Positions 1 through 7,101 of a DNA stretch of 13,171 bases are shown here, piece after piece; positions within the stretch are counted from its first letter, which is position 1, and the number at the start of each line of letters is the position of its first letter. The notes below the pieces were generated by a model, which saw only the letters and a list, made by a program, of their open reading frames with translations, ran no database searches and was not told the origin of the DNA. The DNA is from an uncultured Erythrobacteraceae bacterium (lineage in GTDB: Bacteria; Pseudomonadota; Alphaproteobacteria; Sphingomonadales; Sphingomonadaceae). Position numbers and translations under genes: made by a program. The stretch covers positions 1-13,171 of the forward strand of contig CATMNW010000036.1 in assembly GCA_950071875.1 (NCBI GenBank). The letters are read 5' to 3'.

Positions 1-502
1 GAAACGGCTGGCTTATGTGGCGATCACCCGGGCCAAGCGCCGATGCACCATCCTGCACGCCGCAAACCGGCGGATCTACGGTCAGTGGACCAGCTCAATA
101 CCAAGCCGATTCGTTGAAGAACTGCCCGATGAACACATCAGGAGCGAGACTACGATGACCGGCGGCGCGTCACTTTGGCGTGCGAATTGGAGTGAAACCG
201 AGGACCCGTTTGCCCATGTGGCCCGCGACGCGCCTGGCCGGGCCGATCGCAGGGGACCAGGCTGGCAACGCGCGCTTTCGACGGGTTACGATACAAGCCC
301 AAAGCGTCTTGCCGAACCGGGACGCAGCGCTGCAAGTTTCGCGGCCAAACCCCGGAGCGATATCGCCATCGGAGCGCGCGTTTTCCATGACAAGTTCGGC
401 TATGGCTTCGTGATGGATCAGGAAGGTAACAAGCTGACCATCGAATTCGAGCAGGCTGGAGAGAAGCGCGTGCTGGACAGCTTCGTCAAACTGGCAGGCT
501 AG
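1..502 (+). CDS. uvrD: UvrD/PcrA-type ATP-dependent DNA helicase, C-terminal part (5' end outside window)
   Basis: This is the last ~167 residues of a superfamily 1 DNA helicase that unwinds DNA during nucleotide-excision and mismatch repair and removes proteins from DNA. The reading frame is open from base 2 with no start in the window. The first visible residues, KRLAYVAITRAK, are helicase motif VI (the arginine-containing nucleotide-sensing motif). A low-complexity linker of about 70 residues follows. The last ~45 residues, starting near AIGARVFHDKFGYGFV and ending SFVKLAG, match the small Tudor-like domain at the end of UvrD and PcrA, which in PcrA-type helicases contacts RNA polymerase. 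The tail looks complete and the gene intact at this end. The stop TAG (500-502) overlaps the stop of the converging desaturase gene. Rep-type helicases are the alternative, but they usually lack this terminal domain. Confidence 0.9.
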   Translation, partial: KRLAYVAITRAKRRCTILHAANRRIYGQWTSSIPSRFVEELPDEHIRSETTMTGGASLWRANWSETEDPFAHVARDAPGRADRRGPGWQRALSTGYDTSPKRLAEPGRSAASFAAKPRSDIAIGARVFHDKFGYGFVMDQEGNKLTIEFEQAGEKRVLDSFVKLAG

Positions 503-1317
503 GCAGCCAGTTCATCCTCGCTGCTGTCCTGGGTCTTCCAGTACCGTTTTTCGAAAGGCCGCCCCAGCTCACCGATCAATCCGCGCGATCCTTCGGCAAT
601 CCCGGTCTCGCAGTCGAGATACGGAGCCGGATCTACATACGTCCCGAAGACCCTGTCCCACAGGGTAACGGTATTGCCGTAATTACTCCCCATCAGCGCT
701 TCGTCCCTGATGTGATGGAGGCGATGAGCAGCGGGCGAAATCAGCACCTTGCCAAGAGCTCCCAGGGTCCATGGCACGTCGGCATGAATGAAAAATCCCC
801 ACCAGCTGCGCAGGAAAGCCGCACCGGCAATCGCCCATTCGGGAAAGCCGATGAGGAAGAGAGCCCAGATGTCGACAAAGACGCTAAGGAGCTTGCTAAG
901 CGGATGTTTGCGATGGACCGAGAGCCAATGCATGGCTGTGTCGGCATGGTGGGTGGCATGAATCGGCCAAAGGCGTGGATGATGTTCGAGCCTGTGGCGC
1001 CAATAGACCACGAAATCGAAGACCAGGATGGCGGCGATCAGGACTACGAGTTCGTTGAGCCCGTCCCAGAACACACCGAGGGCTGGTAGAGCAACCAGTC
1101 GATCACGGATGATGCCGTCCGGAAGTGCAAAAAGCGGCCCCAGCAACATGACATTGAACAGCAGCAGGCCCAGATTGGTCGTGAATTCGTCCCGCACCCG
1201 GGTAACCGCGGCACCAATCCGGCCCCGTTTGGTAACAATCGCAAGAACGCAGAAAATCCCGCCGGTCATGGCCAGCATAGCCAGAACGGCTTGTGCGTGA
1301 GGGACGAAGATTTCCAT
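499..1317 (-). CDS. Sterol desaturase / fatty acid hydroxylase family membrane protein
   Basis: The 272-residue protein belongs to the membrane di-iron hydroxylase family (sterol desaturase, fatty acid hydroxylase; PF04116 type), which uses O2 and two irons held by histidines to hydroxylate or desaturate lipids in the inner membrane. The histidine clusters are complete: HRLEHH at 108-113, HATHH at 120-124 and HRLHH at 198-202, with a further His in FIHAD near 178. Hydrophobic segments lie near 8-28, 48-66, 88-105 and 145-170, as expected. The ending NYGNTVTLWDRVFGTY (211-227) is typical of the family. The ATG at 1317 has only a weak AGGCGGG-like ribosome site. The gene lies 43 bases downstream of the DEAD-box helicase gene on the same strand and may be read through from it. 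The substrate cannot be told; carotenoid, sterol-like or hopanoid lipids and fatty acids are all possible. Confidence 0.9.
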   Translation of the reverse strand: MEIFVPHAQAVLAMLAMTGGIFCVLAIVTKRGRIGAAVTRVRDEFTTNLGLLLFNVMLLGPLFALPDGIIRDRLVALPALGVFWDGLNELVVLIAAILVFDFVVYWRHRLEHHPRLWPIHATHHADTAMHWLSVHRKHPLSKLLSVFVDIWALFLIGFPEWAIAGAAFLRSWWGFFIHADVPWTLGALGKVLISPAAHRLHHIRDEALMGSNYGNTVTLWDRVFGTYVDPAPYLDCETGIAEGSRGLIGELGRPFEKRYWKTQDSSEDELAA

Positions 1318-1360
1318 TGCCCGCCTATATTGAAACGAGCGTGGTTAGCATGGCGTTAAA

Positions 1361-2701
1361 TCACGTCGCCGAAACATCGAGGAAACCGGGGCGCGGACCG
1401 TTCCACTCACCGGCCGCGACAGGCGCGTCGTCCTGGTCGCGTTTCCTGCGCGGTTCCTTCTTCGGTTTCGCTTCGCGCTCTACCTCTTCACGCGGCTGCT
1501 CACGATCGTCGCGAGCCTTGCGCGCACGCTTCGGCTTTTCTTCTGCCTGCGACTGTTCTTCCCTGTCGACAAGCTCGACACGTACGTCAGCCTTGCCGAA
1601 AACCTTGACCTCCGAACCGGTCAGTTTTTCGACATTTGCAATCGCTTCGGCGTCTTCGGGCGATACGAAGGTAAATGCACGCCCCTTGGCGCCTGCCCTT
1701 CCCGTGCGTCCGATGCGGTGAACGTAATCATCCGGGTGCCACGGAGTGTCGTAGTTAAATACGTGGCTAACGCCTTTGATATCCAGGCCGCGCGCCGCGA
1801 CGTCCGAGGCAACGAGGATATTGATCTCGCCAGCCTTGAAACGCTTGAGTTCGGCATTGCGCTGGTTCTGATCGATATCGCCGTGGATTTCGCCGGAACG
1901 GAAGCCATGGCTCTGCAAGCTCTTGTTGAGTTCGCGCACGGTGGTCTTGCGGTTGGCAAAGATGATCGCGGTTTCGACGTGATCATGGTTCAGCAACCAG
2001 CGCAGCGTATCGCGCTTCTGGCGATTGCCGACCGGCACCTTGAAAGCGGTGATGTCCTTGTTGGTCGTTGCCGCACGACTGACTTCGATCCGCTTCGGAT
2101 TGCTCATGAATTTCTTCGCGAGCTTTTCGATCGGGGGCGGCATTGTGGCCGAGAACAGCATGGTCTGCCGCGATTCGGGCAATTTGTCGCAGATGAATTC
2201 GATGTCGGGAATGAACCCCATGTCGAGCATGCGATCGGCTTCGTCGATGACCAGCAGTTCACAGCCATTGAGCAGGATCTTGCCGCGCTCGAAAAGGTCC
2301 ATGAGGCGCCCCGGCGTGGCAATCAGAACATCGACGCCTTCGTTCAGCGCCTTCACCTGATCGCCCATCTGAACACCGCCGATCAGCAGCGCCATCTTCA
2401 GGTCATGGTTCTTGCCATACTTCTCGAAGTTCTCGGCAACCTGCGCGGCGAGCTCGCGGGTCGGTTCCAGAATCAGGGAGCGGGGCATCAGGGCCCGGCG
2501 TCGGCCTGCTGCCATGACATCGATCATCGGCAGCACGAAGCTCGCGGTTTTACCGGTACCGGTCTGCGCGATGCCGATGATGTCCTTCATCATCAACACC
2601 GGCGGAATCGCTTCGCGCTGGATATCGGTCGGCTCGCTGTAGCCGGCTTCGCTCACTGCCTTGAGCAACTCTTCGGAGAGGCCGAGATCGGCAAAAGTCA
2701 T
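1361..2701 (-). CDS. DEAD-box RNA helicase, RhlE type
   Basis: The 446-residue protein is an ATP-dependent RNA helicase acting in ribosome assembly or RNA turnover. All core motifs are present: Q motif (F3 to Q28), motif I AQTGTGKT (45-52), Ia PTREL (80-84), Ib TPGR (129-132), II DEAD (153-156), III SAT (184-186), IV IIFAN (246-250), V ARGLDI (303-308) and VI HRIGRTGR (328-335). After the second RecA domain comes a highly charged tail, residues ~380-425, rich in Lys, Arg and Glu, which probably binds RNA, and then a short non-charged end containing WNGPRPGFL. The ATG at 2701 is chosen because it gives the standard family N-terminus MTFADLGLS; the frame stays open for 33 further codons upstream but these look unlike any helicase. 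No strong Shine-Dalgarno precedes it. Assignment to RhlE rather than CsdA or SrmB rests on the compact core and is moderately sure. Confidence 0.93.
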   Translation of the reverse strand: MTFADLGLSEELLKAVSEAGYSEPTDIQREAIPPVLMMKDIIGIAQTGTGKTASFVLPMIDVMAAGRRRALMPRSLILEPTRELAAQVAENFEKYGKNHDLKMALLIGGVQMGDQVKALNEGVDVLIATPGRLMDLFERGKILLNGCELLVIDEADRMLDMGFIPDIEFICDKLPESRQTMLFSATMPPPIEKLAKKFMSNPKRIEVSRAATTNKDITAFKVPVGNRQKRDTLRWLLNHDHVETAIIFANRKTTVRELNKSLQSHGFRSGEIHGDIDQNQRNAELKRFKAGEINILVASDVAARGLDIKGVSHVFNYDTPWHPDDYVHRIGRTGRAGAKGRAFTFVSPEDAEAIANVEKLTGSEVKVFGKADVRVELVDREEQSQAEEKPKRARKARDDREQPREEVEREAKPKKEPRRKRDQDDAPVAAGEWNGPRPGFLDVSAT

Positions 2702-2740
2702 GCGGTTCGAAAATGTCCCTGGATTGAATGCCGAGGTTGC

Positions 2741-2757
2741 GCTGCGTTTCGCGCAGC
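2741..2757 (-). other. Hairpin in the leader of the DEAD-box helicase gene
   Basis: A perfect 6-bp stem (2741-2746 with 2752-2757, GCTGCG/CGCAGC) and a 5-base loop lies 40 bases upstream of the helicase ATG, in the 120-base gap behind the exported-protein gene. There is no T-run, so it is not an intrinsic terminator. It may simply be G+C-rich leader structure. A TTGACT at 2795-2800 (minus strand) could be a -35 element, but I see no matching -10 box. Confidence 0.25.
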
Positions 2758-2821
2758 ATCGGCTGCGCGCGCCCATCGCGGGAAACGCCCGAAAAGTCAA
2801 GGTTTCACCGTGTGGCGTCCC

Positions 2822-3391
2822 TCAGCGTTGCGCGGAAACTGCAACCAGTCTGTTGAAATTGGAAATCCGGCATTTGGCACCGGCGCGCGACATCAGTCGA
2901 TCACGATCAACGCAGAGCCGCCCATCTTCGCTCCGCTCGACGTAAAAACCGAGATAGAAGTCACGGGGGCTGCATGCCTTTTCAAGGCGAGCGGTTAATA
3001 TCTGCCTATCACGCATATACATGACCAGCCTGCTCCCCCGATCGGAAACGCCGACGATCTGTCCTGCATCGATGCAATCGCCGAACGGCCGTTCAACCAT
3101 TCGTGTTACAGGCACCTGGCGGGGCAATTCAGCCAGCATGCTGCGCCGCATGTTACTGGGCTGCGGATTTACGCGGAGGATGACACGTCGCTCTATCCGC
3201 ACCTGTTGCGCAACCGGAGTACTGTTCAATTCGGAAAAGCCGCGCCAGTCAGGGTCGCGCGCCGAGAGCGCATTCAGGTCGACCGTCGTGGCAGCGCCCT
3301 CGCTCGCCTGACGCGAAACCTCTTCACCGCCTGCTCCCTGCGGCGAGCCCAATGCTACGAGCATGGCAACAAGAGGCGAAAGGAAGGGCAT
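2822..3391 (-). CDS. Exported protein of unknown function with four cysteines
   Basis: I do not recognise a named domain. The 189-residue product begins with a hydrophobic stretch (about residues 2-18) that reads as a signal peptide, with likely cleavage near residues 20-25, so it should be periplasmic or surface-located. The mature part has four cysteines (C106, C140, C160, C174), which could form two disulfides. The second half, from RPFGDC through KACSPRDFYLGFYVE and LCVDRDRL to KCRISNF, looks like a compact fold, and I recall similar small secreted proteins being common in sphingomonads; this recollection is not a database result. The ATG at 3391 has no clear ribosome site, but no other start in frame keeps the signal peptide. 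It lies 120 bases upstream of the DEAD-box helicase gene on the same strand and is divergent from the dehydrogenase gene at 3552. Confidence 0.75.
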   Translation of the reverse strand: MPFLSPLVAMLVALGSPQGAGGEEVSRQASEGAATTVDLNALSARDPDWRGFSELNSTPVAQQVRIERRVILRVNPQPSNMRRSMLAELPRQVPVTRMVERPFGDCIDAGQIVGVSDRGSRLVMYMRDRQILTARLEKACSPRDFYLGFYVERSEDGRLCVDRDRLMSRAGAKCRISNFNRLVAVSAQR

Positions 3392-3463
3392 CGGGCTGGC
3401 TTGGGAACTCCTCGGGACGGCGACTGCAAACCAATGCGTCGGGCGATTTCGGTTTCTAGTGTG

Positions 3464-3485
3464 AGCCCGCGCTTGAATGCGGGCT
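3464..3485. other. Hairpin in the divergent intergenic region upstream of the FAD dehydrogenase
   Basis: A perfect 7-bp inverted repeat, AGCCCGC (3464-3470) and GCGGGCT (3479-3485), with an 8-base loop sits in the 160-base gap between two divergent genes. On the plus strand it is followed by TAATTGTTT, which is T-rich but not a proper T-run. A terminator is not expected between divergent genes, so it could be a leader structure or attenuator for the plus-strand gene, an operator, or a terminator guarding against antisense transcription. The symmetry is certain; its function is not. Confidence 0.35.
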
Positions 3486-3539
3486 TAATTGTTTGAACCA
3501 GCTTGGCAAGTGGTGGCCATTGCCTGACCATTTGTGCCA

Positions 3540-3545
3540 GAAGGA
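3540..3545 (+). promoter_or_regulatory. Ribosome binding site fixing the start of the FAD dehydrogenase
   Basis: GAAGGA ends six bases before the ATG at 3552. It decides between this ATG and an in-frame GTG at 3534, which has no such site in front of it and would place this sequence inside the coding region. Confidence 0.65.
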
Positions 3546-3551
3546 AATGCG

Positions 3552-5000
3552 ATGGCTGATTTCCAATCCTTCCAAGCGGCCGCGAAGGACCTTCTAGGTC
3601 CTCGAGGCTATACCAGCGATCCCGACATCGTGGATCCATGGCTGACCGACTGGCGCGGACGTTTTACAGGCGCTGCGCTTGGACTGGCATCGCCTTCCTC
3701 CACCGAAGAAGTCGCAAAATTCGTTTCGCTATGTGGTGCGCACGGCGTCACCATTGTCCCGCAAGGCGGTAATAGCGGAATGTCCGGTGGTGCGACGCCC
3801 GACCAGACGGGGGAAAGTGTCGTACTGTCCCTGCGGCGCATGAATTCCATCCGCAAACTCGATACGGCAGCGCATCAAATTACCTGCGATGCGGGCGTCG
3901 TGCTGCAAACGCTGCAGGAAACCGCCGAAGAACACGGACTGCGGTTTCCACTGACACTCGGCGGCAAGGGATCGGCGACGATCGGCGGACTTATTTCCAC
4001 CAATGCCGGGGGCACGCAGGTTCTCCGCCACGGCACCATGCGCGCACAGGTGGTAGGCATTGAAGCTGTATTGGCCGACGGAGAGGTCTTCTCATCGCTC
4101 GTGCCGCTGAAAAAAGACAATCGCGGCTTCGATCTCAAGCAATTGCTGATCGGATCCGAAGGTACGCTCGGCATCGTCACCGCAGCCACGCTCCGGCTCC
4201 TACCGCAGATTGGCGAACGGCGCGTTGCGTGGGTCGGCCTGCCCAGTATCTCGGCGGCGCGCAAGCTGCTAATGCACTGCGAAGCCATGGCCGGAGATGC
4301 ACTCGAAGGGTTCGAGGTCCTGTCGGCACATAGCCTCGATGCAGTACTGGCCCACCTTCCCGATGCTCGCAGCCCATTGCAGGGCCAACACGCGTGGCAC
4401 GCCCTTGTCGAACTTGTCGCGAACACCAGCGGAACACACGTGTTCGACGACTTGATCGAACGTGTGTTCTCGACCGCGATGGAACAGGATCTTCTGGAGG
4501 ATGCCGTCATCTCCGGCTCCGAAGCGCAGGCCGAAGCTTTCTGGCAACTGCGCGACAGCATCGCACCGGCCGAAAGGGCAATCGGCCCGGCCATGCAGCA
4601 CGATATTTCGGTCCCGGTCGATCGCATGGCGGAATTTGTGGAAACCGCTTCCCCGCAAGTAGAAAGCCGTTTCAGCGGAACCAGAGCGATCGGATTTGGC
4701 CATCTCGGCGATGGCAACATCCATTTCCACGTCCTCGCCCCGGCTGGCGCAACCAGAGGCGAGTGGGAGGCATCGCAAGGCAAGGAAATCAGCGCATATG
4801 TGCACGACCTTGTGACCGCATTCGGGGGATCGATCAGTGCAGAGCACGGCATCGGGCAGATGAAGCGGGATGAACTCGGCCGCCTCGGCGATCCCGTAGC
4901 GCTGGGATTGATGCGAAAAATCAAGCAGGCTCTCGACCCCCATGGCATCCTGAACCCGGGCAAACTCGTACCGCTTGCACCTGAAGCCTCAACACCGTAA
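3552..5000 (+). CDS. FAD-binding D-2-hydroxyacid dehydrogenase, D-2-hydroxyglutarate dehydrogenase-like
   Basis: The 482-residue protein belongs to the vanillyl-alcohol-oxidase-type FAD family (GlcD, D-lactate and D-2-hydroxyglutarate dehydrogenases), which oxidises a D-2-hydroxyacid to the 2-oxoacid and passes electrons to a quinone or flavoprotein. The FAD-binding domain carries PQGGNSGMSGG (70-80), GGLISTNAGG (145-154) and GSEGTLGIVT (201-210). The C-terminal substrate domain has HLGDGNIHFH (384-393), EHGIGQMKRDE (431-441) and LDPHGILNPGK (461-471). His384, His391 and Glu431 are at the positions where family members bind a divalent metal next to the substrate carboxylate, so the enzyme should be active. 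It has no signal peptide. D-2-hydroxyglutarate is the best guess, since the protein is a single polypeptide without an iron-sulfur domain; D-lactate or glycolate are possible. A 66-base gap separates it from the SapC-family gene. Confidence 0.9.
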   Translation: MADFQSFQAAAKDLLGPRGYTSDPDIVDPWLTDWRGRFTGAALGLASPSSTEEVAKFVSLCGAHGVTIVPQGGNSGMSGGATPDQTGESVVLSLRRMNSIRKLDTAAHQITCDAGVVLQTLQETAEEHGLRFPLTLGGKGSATIGGLISTNAGGTQVLRHGTMRAQVVGIEAVLADGEVFSSLVPLKKDNRGFDLKQLLIGSEGTLGIVTAATLRLLPQIGERRVAWVGLPSISAARKLLMHCEAMAGDALEGFEVLSAHSLDAVLAHLPDARSPLQGQHAWHALVELVANTSGTHVFDDLIERVFSTAMEQDLLEDAVISGSEAQAEAFWQLRDSIAPAERAIGPAMQHDISVPVDRMAEFVETASPQVESRFSGTRAIGFGHLGDGNIHFHVLAPAGATRGEWEASQGKEISAYVHDLVTAFGGSISAEHGIGQMKRDELGRLGDPVALGLMRKIKQALDPHGILNPGKLVPLAPEASTP

Positions 5001-5066
5001 AGCGCGCGCTTCGTGCGCATGCCCTTGCGGCTTGACGCCCACGCCAATCTACTTTCGGAGAGTTCC

Positions 5067-5855
5067 ATGGCCAGCGCGCCGCAGCCCAACCTGCCCCTTT
5101 TCTTCAAAGACCTGATGCCGCTCAACAAGAAGGACCATGCGAACCATCGCTCGCGTCCGATGACCAAGGCACCCTGGCTTTCCAAGCAGCACGCCGTTCC
5201 AATTACCGTAGATGAATTCGTCCAGGCTCAGCGCGACCTGCCGATCGTTTTCTCCACCGGCCCGGATGCCGTTCCGCTGGCCCTCATGGGCCTTAACGAT
5301 GGCGTGAACGTCTTCTGCGACGATGAAGGTACGGTCACCGAGAAAGTCTACATCCCTGCCTATGTCCGCAGGTATCCGTTCATGCTCGCCCGCCTGAAGC
5401 CGGAAAGCGAAGAACTCTCGCTGTGCTTCGATCCGACCGCCGACAATATCGGTGAGTTCGACGAAGGCGAACCGCTGTTCGTTGACGGCGAAGCCAGCGA
5501 AGGCACCAAGCAGATCCTCGATTTCTGCGAACAGTTCGAACATGCCGGACAGCGCACGCAGAACTTCATGAAGGAACTGAAGGACCACGACATGCTCATG
5601 GAAGGCGAAATCGCCATCACCGAGCAGGGCAACGACAAGCCTTTCGTCTATCGTGGTTTCCAGATGATCAATCAGGAAAAGCTGCGCGCACTTCGCGGTG
5701 ACCAGCTTCGCAAATGGGCCGAAAACGGCCTTCTGCCGCTGATCTGGGCCCAGATCTTCTCGCTCGACATGATGCGCGACATTTTCGGTCGCCAGCTCCA
5801 GCAGGGCAAGGTTCCGTTGCCTGATGCCGCAACCGCCGGTGTTCCGACTGCCTAA
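5067..5855 (+). CDS. SapC-family protein
   Basis: The 262-residue protein matches the SapC family (PF07277), named after a Campylobacter fetus gene near the surface-layer protein locus; its biochemical role is not established. Alphaproteobacterial members are often found beside TonB-dependent receptors and glycan-use genes, which are not present here. Typical features are the early FFKDLMPLNKKDH segment (12-24), the PWLSKQHAVPIT region (36-47), ALMGL (72-76), YIPAYVRRYPF (95-105) and the ending region LPLIWAQIFSLDMM (223-236). No signal peptide or membrane segment is visible, so a cytoplasmic location is likely. ATG 5067 is chosen because GGAGAG (5057-5062) lies four bases upstream; 18 more codons upstream are open but not family-like. 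The M48 protease gene starts 13 bases after the stop, which suggests cotranscription. The family call is firm, the function is unknown. Confidence 0.9.
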   Translation: MASAPQPNLPLFFKDLMPLNKKDHANHRSRPMTKAPWLSKQHAVPITVDEFVQAQRDLPIVFSTGPDAVPLALMGLNDGVNVFCDDEGTVTEKVYIPAYVRRYPFMLARLKPESEELSLCFDPTADNIGEFDEGEPLFVDGEASEGTKQILDFCEQFEHAGQRTQNFMKELKDHDMLMEGEIAITEQGNDKPFVYRGFQMINQEKLRALRGDQLRKWAENGLLPLIWAQIFSLDMMRDIFGRQLQQGKVPLPDAATAGVPTA

Positions 5856-5868
5856 GCTTTCGATCGGG

Positions 5869-6897
5869 ATGGCGCGGCCAGTGAAGAGCCGCGCCATCCT
5901 GCCCGCCCTGTTTCTGTCGCTTGTGGCAGTTGGCACTCCGCCGACTGCGCCTGTCTCCGCGCAGGAGATAGCCGATACGCAGCGCGATCCCGTTCCGCTC
6001 GAGATTTTCCAGCGCAAGGAAGACCTGCTCTTCCGCGTTGGATACCGCCTGGCGACGGCAAATGCCCCCTTTTGCAGCGCATCGGTGCCCACCACCGGCC
6101 TGCTGGTCCACGACGCTTACAGCTATGGCAACCCCGCCGCAGTACGCGCATTGTTCGGGCTGCGGGGCGACATAGGCGTCCAGTCGGTCGCGCCGGGCTC
6201 GCCTGCCGAGCTTGCCGGACTTCGTCGCAACCAGACCATCACCGCAGTAGATGATATGACCATCGAGGACGGCTGGCGCAAGACCGATCCGCGCTGGGAG
6301 CGCATATTCTCATTGCGCGATGCGATTGACAGCGCGGTCGCGGATGGGCCGGTGGCAATCAATTGGTACAATCAGGATGGGACCATTGGTGGTGGTCAGG
6401 TCGGCAGCGTTCCTGCCTGCCCTACCCGGTTCGAACTGATCGATTCCAAGAGAAGCGCTGCAGCCGATGGCAGGCGGGTGCTGGTGGGCGAGAACTTTCC
6501 CGGCTTCGCATATGACGAAGCAGAATTCGCGGCAGCTATTGCGCACGAAATGGCGCACAATATCCTGCGTCATCCGCAGACATTCTCCAAAACCGGGTGG
6601 AAACGCAAACTGGTCCGGCTTTCCGAACGCGATGCCGACAGGCTGATGCCGTGGCTGTTGCAAAATGCCGGCTATGACCCGCGCGCCGCCGTGCGGTTCA
6701 TGTCGACATGGGGCCCAAGGCATGGCGGTGGCTTGCTCCGCAAACGCACCCATGATGGATGGGATGAACGGGTCGAATTCATCGAAGCGGAAGTGGCGCT
6801 TCTGGAACAGGTGACGGATCCCGCAGGCCGCGCCGATTGGAAAGCCCATTTCACGCAGGTGCTGATCCCGGAACTCGAAAGCCGAAATTCGCGTTAG
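5869..6897 (+). CDS. Secreted M48-family metalloprotease with a PDZ-like domain
   Basis: The 342-residue product starts with a basic n-region, a hydrophobic core (about 9-22) and a signal-peptidase-like site at VSAQE (29-33), so it should be periplasmic. Residues ~95-135 resemble a PDZ domain (GDIGVQSVAPGSPAELAGL, 100-118). The peptidase core has the zinc motif HEMAH (226-230) and a second part SERDADRL (252-259), where Glu253 is the likely third zinc ligand, as in M48 enzymes. It lacks the multiple membrane helices of HtpX and the TPR repeats of BepA, so a separate envelope quality-control or regulatory protease is a reasonable inference. ATG 5869 is preferred: it follows the SapC stop by 13 bases and leaves a clean signal peptide. 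An upstream ATG at 5824 would overlap sapC and add 15 unlikely residues. The ribosome site is weak (GGG next to the ATG), so translation may be coupled to the upstream gene. Confidence 0.85.
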   Translation: MARPVKSRAILPALFLSLVAVGTPPTAPVSAQEIADTQRDPVPLEIFQRKEDLLFRVGYRLATANAPFCSASVPTTGLLVHDAYSYGNPAAVRALFGLRGDIGVQSVAPGSPAELAGLRRNQTITAVDDMTIEDGWRKTDPRWERIFSLRDAIDSAVADGPVAINWYNQDGTIGGGQVGSVPACPTRFELIDSKRSAAADGRRVLVGENFPGFAYDEAEFAAAIAHEMAHNILRHPQTFSKTGWKRKLVRLSERDADRLMPWLLQNAGYDPRAAVRFMSTWGPRHGGGLLRKRTHDGWDERVEFIEAEVALLEQVTDPAGRADWKAHFTQVLIPELESRNSR

Positions 6898-6991
6898 CGC
6901 CGATCGCATTTCGTGCGACGGAACGTGATTTTATAGCGCCAGCGGGAATACGCGCGCTTGAACCGGCCGCATCGCACCTTACCTTTCAGAA

Positions 6992-7094
6992 GCGGAAGGG
7001 CTTCCCCCTCATAGCCCTTCGGCAAATGCACGAGAGTGCATTTCCTCCCTGAACCTTGGCCACCCCGTGCTTTCCAGCATGGGGTGGTTTTTTT
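6992..7094 (+). ncRNA. Candidate small regulatory RNA (or structured 3' UTR) with anti-Shine-Dalgarno motifs
   Basis: Downstream of the M48 gene three hairpins follow in a row. Hairpin 1 pairs 6995-7001 with 7014-7020 (GAAGGGC/GCCCTTC) and presents CCCCCTC in its loop (7004-7010). Hairpin 2 pairs 7024-7031 with 7036-7043 (AAATGCAC/GTGCATTT), a perfect 8 bp closed by a GAGA tetraloop of the GNRA kind. CCTCCCT (7044-7050) is then left single-stranded before the terminator hairpin. Exposed CCUCC-type motifs that pair with ribosome binding sites are known from alphaproteobacterial trans-acting sRNAs. A weak promoter can be read as TTGAAC (6958-6963), 16 bases, TACCTT (6980-6985), giving a start near 6992 at the foot of hairpin 1. 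The structure is seen; independent transcription is inferred. It does not match any Rfam family I can recall. It may be processed from the 3' UTR of the sapC-M48 transcript. Confidence 0.4.
7060..7094 (+). terminator. Strong intrinsic terminator
   Basis: An 11-bp stem pairs 7060-7070 with 7077-7087 (CCACCCC... and ...GGGGTGG, with one G-T pair) around a 6-base loop, and is followed directly by seven T residues (7088-7094). The T-run is on the plus strand, so it ends the sapC-M48 transcript and/or the candidate sRNA. Read on the minus strand there is no T-run after the stem, so it should not serve the amidohydrolase gene that stops at 7102. Confidence 0.9.
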
Positions 7095-7101
7095 CGCGCT
7101 G

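Noticed and set aside
1718..2998. Long plus-strand open frame (426 codons) opposite the DEAD-box helicase and exported-protein genes
   Set aside because: It is antisense to two well-supported genes, shows no recognisable motif, and follows from the codon bias of the real strand.
3875..5185. Minus-strand open frame (436 codons) opposite the FAD dehydrogenase
   Set aside because: It overlaps a complete, motif-rich enzyme gene and has a Ser/Arg/Cys-rich low-complexity translation typical of shadow frames.
6920..6945. GGAAC as a -35 element of a general-stress (EcfG) promoter for the candidate sRNA
   Set aside because: No GTT-type -10 element occurs at 16-17 bases downstream.
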